Shown here: piece after piece, positions 1 to 8,020 of the stretch | How positions within the stretch are numbered: the first letter of the stretch is position 1 | Layout of the letters: every line of letters begins with the position of its first letter | DNA from: Leptospira_A soteropolitanensis | GTDB lineage: Bacteria > Spirochaetota > Leptospiria > Leptospirales > Leptospiraceae | Direction: 5' to 3' (one strand) | DNA length: 64,000 nucleotides | Assembly (NCBI RefSeq): GCF_026151335.1 | Contig: NZ_JAMQPP010000001.1 | Notes under the pieces: model-generated | Seen by the model: only the letters and a program-made list of their open reading frames with translations | The model's database searches: none | Told to the model about the DNA's origin: nothing | Made by a program: the position numbers and the translations under genes

Positions 1-7
1 GCATACC

Positions 8-1174
8 ATGATCGACTTTTCTATCACCGATGAACAAAAAGCCCTACGCGACTTAGCGAAAGATTTCGCCAAAAATGAAATGATTCCCAAGGCGGAACAC
101 CATGACCACACAGGTGAATATCCGAAAGAAATTTTAAAGAAAGCTTTTGATGTAGGTCTTATGAATATGCATATCCCCGTGGAATACGGTGGGTCTGGCC
201 TCGGTGTTTTGGATGAACTGATTGCTTCGGAAGAGTTATTTTACGGATGTTCTGGAATGGCCACAGCCATCCTAGCAAACAACTTGGCACTTGCGCCTGT
301 ATTGTTAGGTGCGGATGATTATGTGATGAAAAAATTCATCCAACCAATGACTGAAAATTTTACATTGGCTGCTTATGCAGTAACGGAGCCAGGAGCTGGT
401 TCCGATGTGGCTGGAATTCGAACTACGGCAAAAAGAGTGGGTGACGAATACATCATCAACGGATCCAAAATGTGGATCACAAACGCAGGTCATGCAGATT
501 GGTTTTTTGTTTTAGCAAAAACAGATCCAAATGCGGGTCACAAAGGTATGACAGGTTTCATCGTCGATGCCAAATCTCCAGGAATCATCGTTGGTAAAAA
601 AGAAAAAAATATGGGACAACGTTGTTCCGACACTCGTGGTGTTACTTTTGAAGATGTAAAAGTTCCAAAAGAAAACATGATTGGAAAAGAAGGAGAAGGG
701 TTCAAAATTGCGATGGGCGCTTTTGACCAAACTCGTCCTGCCGTGGCAATTGGAGCTGTCGGTGTGGCACGTGCGGCACTCGATCATTCTATCCGTTACG
801 CAAACACTCGTAATGCGTTTGGGAAACCAATTTCTGTAAACCAAGGTGTTAGTTTTATGATCGCTGAAATGGCTCGTGACATCGAAGCAGGAAGACTCCT
901 TTGTTGGCAATCAGCTTGGCTTATCGATAACAAATTCAGAAATACTTACCAAGCATCGATTGCAAAAGTATTTTGCGCTGATATGGCTATGCGTGTCACA
1001 ACGGATGCAGTACAAATCTTTGGTGGTTACGGATTCAACGAAGAATACCCAGTAGAAAAATTGATGCGTGATGCAAAAATCTTCCAAATCTACGAAGGAA
1101 CTTCACAAATCCAACGTGTGATCATTTCCAAATTTCTAAATGATGGTGTTGGGATCGAAACTCCCAACGCATAA
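8..1174 (+). CDS. Acyl-CoA dehydrogenase (short/medium-chain type)
   Basis: FAD enzyme that introduces the alpha-beta double bond into acyl-CoA and passes electrons to ETF. The 388 residues match the usual family length. The FAD/substrate segment YAVTEPGAGSDVAG lies near residue 125, with a second motif around WITNAGHADWFF. The C-terminal IYEGTSQIQR carries the catalytic base Glu363 at the position used by short- and medium-chain enzymes. The N-terminus MIDFSITDEQKALRD is typical, so the ATG at 8 is accepted, although only 7 nt of upstream sequence are visible. A hairpin follows 12 nt after the stop. Acyl chain preference cannot be read from sequence. Confidence 0.95.
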   Translation: MIDFSITDEQKALRDLAKDFAKNEMIPKAEHHDHTGEYPKEILKKAFDVGLMNMHIPVEYGGSGLGVLDELIASEELFYGCSGMATAILANNLALAPVLLGADDYVMKKFIQPMTENFTLAAYAVTEPGAGSDVAGIRTTAKRVGDEYIINGSKMWITNAGHADWFFVLAKTDPNAGHKGMTGFIVDAKSPGIIVGKKEKNMGQRCSDTRGVTFEDVKVPKENMIGKEGEGFKIAMGAFDQTRPAVAIGAVGVARAALDHSIRYANTRNAFGKPISVNQGVSFMIAEMARDIEAGRLLCWQSAWLIDNKFRNTYQASIAKVFCADMAMRVTTDAVQIFGGYGFNEEYPVEKLMRDAKIFQIYEGTSQIQRVIISKFLNDGVGIETPNA

Positions 1175-1185
1175 AGATTGGATTT

Positions 1186-1221
1186 AGAGCAGGTGGGTTG
1201 GTTTTCAGTTCCACCTGTTCT
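1186..1221 (+). terminator. Hairpin between acyl-CoA dehydrogenase and trpG
   Basis: An 11-bp stem pairs AGAGCAGGTGG with CCACCTGTTCT (one G-U pair) around a 14-nt loop. It starts 12 nt after the dehydrogenase stop and ends 8 nt before the glutaminase ATG. The sequence after it is pyrimidine-rich (CTCCTCG) but lacks a real T-run, so it is either a weak terminator or a leader structure for the next gene. Confidence 0.45.
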
Positions 1222-1229
1222 CTCCTCGT

Positions 1230-1799
1230 ATGTTCCTTCTCATCGACAACTACGATTCATTCACTTATATTCTGTACCAATACCTGAACCAAATCATACC
1301 AACAACTGTCATGCGGCATGATGAAGACCTACCTTTGGATCTACAAAAAAAATACAAAGCTGTTGTTTTGTCCCCTGGTCCCGGTCTTCCCAAAACGTCA
1401 GGAAAACTCATGTCCCATTTAGATTCTGTTTATCAGAAAATGCCGGTACTAGGAATATGTCTTGGCCACCAAGCGATTGGCGAAATTTTTGGAGCCAAAT
1501 TGGAACAAACGCCTGAAGTATTCCACGGTCGACCTTCCGAAATCCTACATAACGGAGAAGGTGTCTTTAAAAATATCCCTAATGGTTTTTTAGCCAACCG
1601 GTATCATTCCTGGGCCGTCTCGAAAGTTTCTTTGCCAAGCGAATTGGAAGTGACAGCCGAAACAAAGGATGGAGTCATAATGGGAATTCGTCACAGAAAA
1701 TGGAAAAAGGTCTTTGGGGTTCAGTTTCATCCTGAATCCATCCTCACGGAAAATGGGGAAACCTTACTCCGCAACTTCTATGAGGAAGTTATCCAATGA
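1230..1799 (+). CDS. trpG/pabA: Glutamine amidotransferase of anthranilate / aminodeoxychorismate synthase
   Basis: Class I glutaminase subunit that releases ammonia from glutamine for anthranilate or 4-amino-4-deoxychorismate synthesis. It shows DNYDSFTYIL at residue 7, the oxyanion motif LSPGPGLP near 48, nucleophile Cys77 in GICLGHQ, and the His167/Glu169 pair in QFHPES, so the triad is intact. The length of 189 aa is typical. No TrpE/PabB partner is next to it, so trpG versus pabA cannot be decided; one protein may serve both pathways. The ATG has no Shine-Dalgarno and is preceded directly by a hairpin. Its stop overlaps the ABC transporter start by 4 nt (ATGA), implying co-translation. 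Confidence 0.9.
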   Translation: MFLLIDNYDSFTYILYQYLNQIIPTTVMRHDEDLPLDLQKKYKAVVLSPGPGLPKTSGKLMSHLDSVYQKMPVLGICLGHQAIGEIFGAKLEQTPEVFHGRPSEILHNGEGVFKNIPNGFLANRYHSWAVSKVSLPSELEVTAETKDGVIMGIRHRKWKKVFGVQFHPESILTENGETLLRNFYEEVIQ

Positions 1800-3691
1800 A
1801 ATATTTTTTAAGACTATTGTCCTATTCTGTGCGCTACCGGGAACGATTTGTTTTGGGACTCGTGTTTGCACTTTTGACGGCCGTTTTAAATGGAATTTCT
1901 CTTACAGCACTCATTCCCCTATTCGATTCGTTAGGTGGTGATAAAAACAATCGTTTCCACCTAGATTTAACTCTTCCTGAAAAAACGATCCTTGTCCAAG
2001 AAGTTCTTTTGGGTGTTGATAGTTTGGATGGCTTGGAACGTATCAAACGTCTGATAATCTCTGCAAAACTTCAAATCAACGAATTCACAAAGGATATGGA
2101 ACCCAAGGAAGTGGTTTGGGCAGTTTGTATCGCTGTATTCCCACTTTATCTTTTAAAACTGGGAACCTATCTTCTTTCTGTTTATTGTATCGCCACGGCT
2201 GGATATAAGGCCGTTCGAGACATTCGCCAGGAATTATTCCAGAAAGTCCAGAGGTTGCCTCTGACATATTTTTATAAGGAAAAAACAGGACTTATTATGA
2301 GTCGGGTTATCAATGATGCAGAGATTGTAGCAGCCGTTATTTCGAGTAACCTTCGTGATGCGGTCATTAACTTCTTTTACGTTTTAACTCATTTAATGAT
2401 TCTGATTTATTTAAATTCAGAACTATTACTCCTGGCATGTCTCACTATTCCCGTAGTGATAATGCCTGTAACTTTGTTTACACGAAAAATTTCTTCCTCT
2501 ACAGCAAGGTTCCAAGAAAAACTTGCTGATCTCAATAGCCATATCCAAGAATTCATTTCAGGAATTAAGGTCATCCGCACGTTTCGCCAAGAAAAACAAG
2601 ACCTTAAAAAATTTGATAATATCAATTACAAGGTGTATCGAAGGACTTTCAAAGGCCAATTCTACTTACAAATGGCACCAAGTCTTGTCGAACTTACTTC
2701 ATCCATCGTGGTGCTAGGTTACTTTGCTATGGGTGCCAAATTTATTTATTCAGGTAAGTTTACCCAAGGTGAGTTTATGGCCTTCCTTCTTACCTTGTTA
2801 TTTTTGCTTCGTCCGCTTACCCAACTTTCACAAATGGTTGGAAAAATCACCCAAGCCAATTCTGCAGGGAAACGGATTTTTGAAATTATCGATCGTGATT
2901 CGGAAGTGGTTGAACATGGGGATGAGACAATTCTCGAAAAAATAGAGAAGGGGATTCAGTTTGACGACATTCATTTTTCTTATCCAGGAACAAACCAAGA
3001 AGTTTTAAAAGGAATCAACTTAGATATCAAACTGGGTGAAACTTATGCCTTTGTTGGAACCAGTGGTTCCGGCAAATCAACTATGATGGATTTGATTCCT
3101 CGTTTTTTTGATCCAACAGCTGGCAAAATTTTAATTGATGGAATGGACATTCGAAACTATTCCCTCAACTCTCTTCGTAAAAAAATTGGAATTGTAACTC
3201 AGGAAATTTTTCTCTTTCACGGAACGATTGCAGATAATATTGCTTATGGGACTGGTGCTGCGACCAGAAAAGAAGTGATTCGTGCGGCACGTCTTGCCAA
3301 TGCCCATGATTTTATTACCAATATGGAAAATGGCTATGATACCGTCATTGGAGTACGTGGACTTGACCTGAGTGGAGGCCAAAGACAACGCCTTGTCATC
3401 GCCAGAGCACTATTACGCAATGCAGAAATTTTGATTTTAGATGAGGCTACCAGTGCCCTTGACGCCGAATCCGAAAGGTTGGTCAGCCGAGCTTTGGAGC
3501 GGCTCTTTAAAAATAGAACTACTTTTATCATAGCGCACCGCCTTTCCACAGTAAGGCGTGTGAAAAATATTGTTGTGATTGAAGAGGGCGAAATCAGGGA
3601 AAAAGGTGATCATGATTCGTTACTTGCCCAAAACGGAATTTATAAAAAATTATATGACAGCCAATTTGCAGAAGCGGAGATTCAGATATGA
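1796..3691 (+). CDS. MsbA-like ABC exporter (fused membrane and ATPase domains)
   Basis: Half-transporter of the type I exporter family (lipid, peptide or drug export). A six-helix membrane domain spans roughly residues 15-345 and an ATPase domain roughly 385-615. Walker A is GTSGSGKST at 421-429, followed by the signature LSGGQRQR, Walker B ILILDEATSALD and the H-loop IIAHRLST. The length of 631 aa exceeds MsbA because of an insert (about 45-105) between helices 1 and 2. It overlaps trpG upstream and the receiver gene downstream by 4 nt each. The substrate is unknown; lipid A/lipid flipping is plausible only by family resemblance. Confidence 0.9.
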   Translation: MKYFLRLLSYSVRYRERFVLGLVFALLTAVLNGISLTALIPLFDSLGGDKNNRFHLDLTLPEKTILVQEVLLGVDSLDGLERIKRLIISAKLQINEFTKDMEPKEVVWAVCIAVFPLYLLKLGTYLLSVYCIATAGYKAVRDIRQELFQKVQRLPLTYFYKEKTGLIMSRVINDAEIVAAVISSNLRDAVINFFYVLTHLMILIYLNSELLLLACLTIPVVIMPVTLFTRKISSSTARFQEKLADLNSHIQEFISGIKVIRTFRQEKQDLKKFDNINYKVYRRTFKGQFYLQMAPSLVELTSSIVVLGYFAMGAKFIYSGKFTQGEFMAFLLTLLFLLRPLTQLSQMVGKITQANSAGKRIFEIIDRDSEVVEHGDETILEKIEKGIQFDDIHFSYPGTNQEVLKGINLDIKLGETYAFVGTSGSGKSTMMDLIPRFFDPTAGKILIDGMDIRNYSLNSLRKKIGIVTQEIFLFHGTIADNIAYGTGAATRKEVIRAARLANAHDFITNMENGYDTVIGVRGLDLSGGQRQRLVIARALLRNAEILILDEATSALDAESERLVSRALERLFKNRTTFIIAHRLSTVRRVKNIVVIEEGEIREKGDHDSLLAQNGIYKKLYDSQFAEAEIQI

Positions 3692-4089
3692 AAAGAGTTT
3701 TAATCGTTGATGATAATGACCGTTATGCGAACAATCTAAAATCATATTTTGATTCTAAAAATATATCCTCGGATCGTGCTGTGGATGCAAAGGAAGGATT
3801 AGCCCTTTTTACAAAAAATCCAAACTATGATATGATTGTTTCGGATGTGACTATGGAAACCCAAACATCAGGTCTCTGGATGATGCGCCAAATATACAAA
3901 TCCGGTTATAAGGGAGTTCTTGTGATTGCTTCGACTGGATTTGATGTAATGGGTGTGATGCCGTTTTCTTCTCTATTTTTACCTTGGTTTTGTGGTCTTC
4001 ATTGGATGATTCCGAAAGTTCCTCTCAAACAAGGGACGGTAGAATGGGTTCCCACCGCCCTTTCCAAAGGAAAATCTAATCCTTTCTAG
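3688..4089 (+). CDS. Stand-alone receiver-domain protein
   Basis: CheY-like receiver of 133 aa without an output domain. The acidic pair Asp8/Asp9, phosphoacceptor Asp53 (VSDVTM) and Thr83 (ASTG) are present. The usual beta5 Lys-Pro motif is replaced by IPKVPLK near residue 110, and the stretch before it (residues 86-108) is unusually hydrophobic and aromatic. It overlaps the ABC exporter by 4 nt, so it is probably made with it. No kinase is adjacent. Its 3' end overlaps the convergent lipoprotein gene by 14 nt. The ligand or partner is unknown. Confidence 0.8.
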   Translation: MKRVLIVDDNDRYANNLKSYFDSKNISSDRAVDAKEGLALFTKNPNYDMIVSDVTMETQTSGLWMMRQIYKSGYKGVLVIASTGFDVMGVMPFSSLFLPWFCGLHWMIPKVPLKQGTVEWVPTALSKGKSNPF

Positions 4090-5953
4090 GAACTTTGATT
4101 TCTTCAATTGGGTTGAAGAGATTGTTGTGTTTTCCTTTTTTCAAATTGGAATACTTTCCAGAATTTCCATCACTGCCAAGTTGTTTCACTTCAATGATAT
4201 CTAGTTTCGGATAAAATACCCAACCTGTGACAAAGGCATCGCGTGCTCCCGGAAGTGTAGATTCCATTTTCACCTGGATGTATTTGTCAGTGAGAATGTC
4301 TTCCCCGATCCGCACGGCAAATTCCTTTTTAGTTTCAGAAAGAATTAAACCAATCTCTTTGTTTTTGATATAAGAAACAGGTCTCGAACGTTCGTTTGGT
4401 TCTGCCCGGAGGTAATCATCTTCAATGAGGATGATCGCATACTTACCAAATGCCTTACGACGAAGTAAGGATTCACCAATTCGTTTATTTATTTTTTCAT
4501 CAGTCTGCGACTCATTCAATCGAATGAGAGCAAAGGTTGCAGATAAAGATGGATTTTTGCTAATTTCATCAATGGCAAGTAATGCCATGTTTGGTTCTTC
4601 CGAAACAAATTTTTCCAAAATTCTAAGACTTTCTCTACTTCCATGAATCGCAAGAGCTTCAAGACATGCTTCTTTAATATCTTGGTCATTCGATTTTAAA
4701 AACTTACTAAATACTTCGACATCAGCATCTAGTTTGTGATAGGCGAGACCGCGTAAGGCACCCGAAACAATCACCACATATTCTGAGGCGAGTCCTGTTG
4801 TAAGGATCATCTCACGTCCTGCTGGATCTTTTGTTTTTCCCAGACCTTCGTAACTCACAGCGATCACTTCTGGATCTTCTGCTTTGGTTCCGGCTATAAA
4901 ATAAGAAAGGGAACGTTTATCTCCAATATCAGACAAAGCTTTATAGGCAGCAGGTCTTACTTGGTATCCGTCTTTATCGATGGCATTTTCTAAACTAACT
5001 CGGCCTGCCTTTAATCTACCAAGCGCCAGTGCAGCAGCAGCGCGCACACGAGGGATAGGATGAGTGGTTAAAATCTTTTCTAAGTTTTTTGGCTTTCGGT
5101 AGTATTCCCATTGGAAAACCTGAACCAACCCTTTACGAATTTGGTCTGTATACTCTCTGTCCTTTTTTTCTTCTTCGGAGAGAACTTCTTCTTCCTTTTT
5201 TACTGACTCATTGATTTGATCGGTAACTTTAGCTTTTCCTGTGACTTTTGCTTTGCGATTGAGTCGTTTGATAGAAATTTTAGATGGATTCTCTACTTTG
5301 TTAGGAATTATTTTTTCAATTTTTTTGGGAGTTTCCACTTCATTCGTTATAATGACTGGATCTTCCACTACTGGTTTTATATCTTTCTCAGCGATATCTT
5401 TGCCTTGGTTGTAGTTCCCTGAATCAGAACGTAAATGTCGAATCGCGTTTTGGATACCAATTGCTTTAGGACTGTTTTGTTTTAATAAATCTAGAATATT
5501 ACCTAATTCATAACTGACACGACCAATGGCTGGGCCATCAAAATCATTGGGAACGCTATCAATGAGATCTTGGTTGGTTTGGATGAGTCCTGGCAGCTTG
5601 GCAATAACGACAGGCAAATCTTCTTCCAAATAGGCAGCCGCTTGCATTTCCTTATCTACTGGTTCGCCGACTGTTTTTTTGCTATCAGCACGAAGAGCTA
5701 CATTTTCTCCAAACTCAAGTAAAGCAATGGCCTTATGTGCTTCTTGGATAAACTCATCATACTTACGGTTTTTAGTCACAGGGATTGTGACAGATTTTGA
5801 TTTATGCGGGTCTAAATCCGAACCTTGGTATTCTTTATACTTTGGTGAAACGTCTGTTAATTGGTATGGTTTTGAGGTGGAACAACTGATCAACAGAACA
5901 AGGACCACCCATAAACTGCTCTTCCAAATTATGTCTTGACCCTTTTGAAACAT
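4076..5953 (-). CDS. HEAT-repeat lipoprotein
   Basis: Predicted lipoprotein of 625 aa: a signal peptide ends in LISC, with the lipidated Cys at 24 when counted from the ATG at 5953. That start was chosen over the ATG at 5971 because it places the hydrophobic segment at the N-terminus and has AGG upstream. A Lys/Glu-rich linker (roughly 200-265) precedes armadillo/HEAT-like helical repeats with phrases such as IPRVRAAAALALGRLKAG and SYEGLGKTKDPAG, ending in a beta-rich tail. HEAT repeats usually bind proteins; no enzymatic motif is seen. It is divergent from hflX, with only about 40 nt between the starts, and its end overlaps the receiver gene. Confidence 0.8.
   Translation of the reverse strand: MFQKGQDIIWKSSLWVVLVLLISCSTSKPYQLTDVSPKYKEYQGSDLDPHKSKSVTIPVTKNRKYDEFIQEAHKAIALLEFGENVALRADSKKTVGEPVDKEMQAAAYLEEDLPVVIAKLPGLIQTNQDLIDSVPNDFDGPAIGRVSYELGNILDLLKQNSPKAIGIQNAIRHLRSDSGNYNQGKDIAEKDIKPVVEDPVIITNEVETPKKIEKIIPNKVENPSKISIKRLNRKAKVTGKAKVTDQINESVKKEEEVLSEEEKKDREYTDQIRKGLVQVFQWEYYRKPKNLEKILTTHPIPRVRAAAALALGRLKAGRVSLENAIDKDGYQVRPAAYKALSDIGDKRSLSYFIAGTKAEDPEVIAVSYEGLGKTKDPAGREMILTTGLASEYVVIVSGALRGLAYHKLDADVEVFSKFLKSNDQDIKEACLEALAIHGSRESLRILEKFVSEEPNMALLAIDEISKNPSLSATFALIRLNESQTDEKINKRIGESLLRRKAFGKYAIILIEDDYLRAEPNERSRPVSYIKNKEIGLILSETKKEFAVRIGEDILTDKYIQVKMESTLPGARDAFVTGWVFYPKLDIIEVKQLGSDGNSGKYSNLKKGKHNNLFNPIEEIKVPRKD
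4101..4119 (+). terminator. Hairpin inside the convergent lipoprotein gene's 3' end
   Basis: A 7-bp perfect stem TCTTCAA/TTGAAGA with loop TTGGG lies 11 nt after the receiver stop codon and is followed by a T-rich stretch (ATTGTTGTGTTTTCC). It falls inside the coding sequence of the facing lipoprotein gene. It could stop plus-strand transcription, but the T-run is interrupted, so support is weak. Confidence 0.3.
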
Positions 5954-5994
5954 CTGATAGCCTACTTCCATACTTTGAATATCGGATACGTACT

Positions 5995-7659
5995 ATAAGT
6001 AAAATTAGCGGCAATCTAGCTGGTCTCAAGCCAAACCAGTTAAAAAAGTTAAAATCTCTCTCCGAAAGACGACTTCGGGAGGATTCTATCATTTCGATGG
6101 AGCTCGCAAGGCTCGTGGGCGAGATTTCCGTGGAAATTGGTAGGCAGGTAGGCCTTCTCATTGAGAGGACAGGTTATGTCACTCATTTGATTGTTGGGAA
6201 CGACCATTCGATTGAAATTCCGCATTTGGATCGGTATCGTGTAGCTCATTCCCGACTTCGGGGCCTTAGGCTCTTTCACACTCATCTCAAAGAACACCCG
6301 TTAAACCAAGAAGATTTGATGGACCTTGTCCTCAATCGATTTGATTCCATTACCGCGGCTTGTGTAGGTTCTGATGGGATTCCCAAATTCTTTTTTTCTG
6401 CCTTTATCAATCCAGATCCTGATGCAAAGGAACCTTGGATCCTTTCTCCTAAACAATACCCTGGGCAATTGAAGTATGGATACTTGGAGCAGGTGGAAGC
6501 ACTCGAATCTGAATTCACAAAAAAAACATCCAACCTAAAAGAATCACAAAAAGAAAACAGAGCTTTCCTTGTGGGTGTATATGATGTTCGAAAGATGAAA
6601 CGTTCGCCAGAACATTCGATGGCGGAACTCAAAGAACTTTGTCGTACGGCCGGCATTCACGTTGTGGATACCTATATCCAAAAAAGAGATCCCGATCCTA
6701 AAACTGTTGTAGGAAAAGGTAAATTACAAGAAATCATTCTTACCTCTGTTCACAAAGACATTGAACATTTAATTTTTGATTTAGAACTCACTCCTTCACA
6801 GGCCAAAAAAATCTCAGATGCGAGTGATTTAAAAATCATTGATCGGACCCAACTTATTTTAGATATCTTTTCCAAAAATGCAAAATCAAGAGATGGAAAA
6901 CTTCAGGTAGAACTTGCCCAACTCAAGTATTTAAAAAACCGACTTTCTGAATTGGATGACAATATGAGTCGCCTAACGGGTGGTATTGGAGGAAGAGGAC
7001 CTGGGGAGACTAAGTTGGAAATTGGAAACAGACGGGTAGAAGAAAAAATCACTCGTTTGGAAAATGAACTAAAAGACCTCAAACGTCGTCGAGAGCTAAA
7101 CCGAAAAGCTCGCTCTAGAAATGAAATCCCAATTGTAGGAATTGTTGGTTATACGAATGCCGGAAAGTCGACGCTTCTCAATGCCCTAACCAATTCGACT
7201 GTCATTGCCGAAGATAAATTATTTGCTACTTTAGATCCCACGACTCGCAGGATTCGTTTCCCTGAAGAAAGAGAAATCATCATTTCTGATACGGTAGGTT
7301 TTATTCACGACCTTCCTCCCGATCTTTCTCAAGCCTTTAAGGCAACTCTTGAGGAGTTGGGAGATGCAGATTTATTACTCCATGTGGTTGACTCAACAAA
7401 TCAAAATTATGCGGAGCAAATGGAGGCAGTAGATACGATTCTCAATTCGCTACAATTAAACGAAATTCCTAGAATGGTGGTCTTTAATAAAGCAGATGGG
7501 TTGGATGAGGAAACTCGTCTTTCCTTTGAAAAGAATGAGGTACTCCTTGTTTCTGCTGTGACCCGCGAAGGTTTGTCTCATCTTTTGGATTTAATTGAAG
7601 ACGAACTTTGGAAAAAAAAAGATCAGAACCCTAACTTGGTATCAATTACCAATTCGTAA
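5995..7659 (+). CDS. hflX: GTPase HflX (ribosome-splitting), with probable non-ATG start
   Basis: HflX binds 50S subunits and rescues stalled ribosomes. The G domain shows G1 GYTNAGKST, G3 DTVGF and G4 NKAD. The HflX core has VGKGKLQEI and the glycine-rich GGIGGRGPGETKLE, followed by a coiled coil. The first in-frame ATG is at 6097, but the reading frame stays open upstream and encodes SGNLAGLKPNQLKKL from 6007, the hallmark N-terminal segment of HflX proteins. No ATG, GTG or TTG occurs in frame between the stop at 5887 and 6097. I place the start at ATA 5995 (reading I/M-S-K-I-S-G-N-L), about 9 nt after a GGA. ATT at 6004 is an alternative. Confidence 0.85.
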   Translation: MSKISGNLAGLKPNQLKKLKSLSERRLREDSIISMELARLVGEISVEIGRQVGLLIERTGYVTHLIVGNDHSIEIPHLDRYRVAHSRLRGLRLFHTHLKEHPLNQEDLMDLVLNRFDSITAACVGSDGIPKFFFSAFINPDPDAKEPWILSPKQYPGQLKYGYLEQVEALESEFTKKTSNLKESQKENRAFLVGVYDVRKMKRSPEHSMAELKELCRTAGIHVVDTYIQKRDPDPKTVVGKGKLQEIILTSVHKDIEHLIFDLELTPSQAKKISDASDLKIIDRTQLILDIFSKNAKSRDGKLQVELAQLKYLKNRLSELDDNMSRLTGGIGGRGPGETKLEIGNRRVEEKITRLENELKDLKRRRELNRKARSRNEIPIVGIVGYTNAGKSTLLNALTNSTVIAEDKLFATLDPTTRRIRFPEEREIIISDTVGFIHDLPPDLSQAFKATLEELGDADLLLHVVDSTNQNYAEQMEAVDTILNSLQLNEIPRMVVFNKADGLDEETRLSFEKNEVLLVSAVTREGLSHLLDLIEDELWKKKDQNPNLVSITNS

Positions 7660-8014
7660 TGGCTTCTTGTTTGGTGTTAAAAATCTGAACCTGACGTGGC
7701 AAATCCATTAATCGAATCACGTTTTCCAGAAAATGATTGAGTCCCCCAATCATAATTTTTCCATGATTGCTCTCCACAGTTTTGATGATACCAATGAGTG
7801 TTGCCACCCCAATGCTATTGATATAATCTAATTTGGTAAGATCCAAAATAATATTATAAACAGAATCTCGAAAGATCACCGAAATATTTCGATTGATCTC
7901 GTATGCATTCGTGTTGGTGATCTGTCCCACAAAGGAAACAACCAGAACTCGTTCTCCTTTGATTTCGACGAATTCTGTTTTGAGATCCAGGGAGGGAAAC
8001 TGTAAATCCGCCAT
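7646..8014 (-). CDS. STAS-domain protein (anti-sigma factor antagonist type)
   Basis: Single STAS domain of 122 aa, resembling SpoIIAA/RsbV proteins that are switched by phosphorylation of a Ser. The conserved region LDLTKLDYINSIGVATLIG places the candidate phospho-Ser at 67. These proteins normally bind an RsbW-type kinase/anti-sigma factor; none is adjacent. It starts 6 nt after homoserine dehydrogenase ends and is probably co-transcribed with it. Its 3' end overlaps hflX by 14 nt. A second STAS gene lies at 16546-16938. Confidence 0.85.
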   Translation of the reverse strand: MADLQFPSLDLKTEFVEIKGERVLVVSFVGQITNTNAYEINRNISVIFRDSVYNIILDLTKLDYINSIGVATLIGIIKTVESNHGKIMIGGLNHFLENVIRLMDLPRQVQIFNTKQEAITNW

Positions 8015-8020
8015 AGCGAT

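Noticed and set aside
3940..4089. Possible frameshift in the receiver protein because its C-terminus is odd
   Set aside because: The frame is continuous, ends at a normal junction with the convergent gene, and no receiver-like continuation was seen in other frames.
6282..6656. Antisense open frame within hflX
   Set aside because: It is a shadow of a well-supported gene with no start signal or domain; many similar antisense frames occur across the window.
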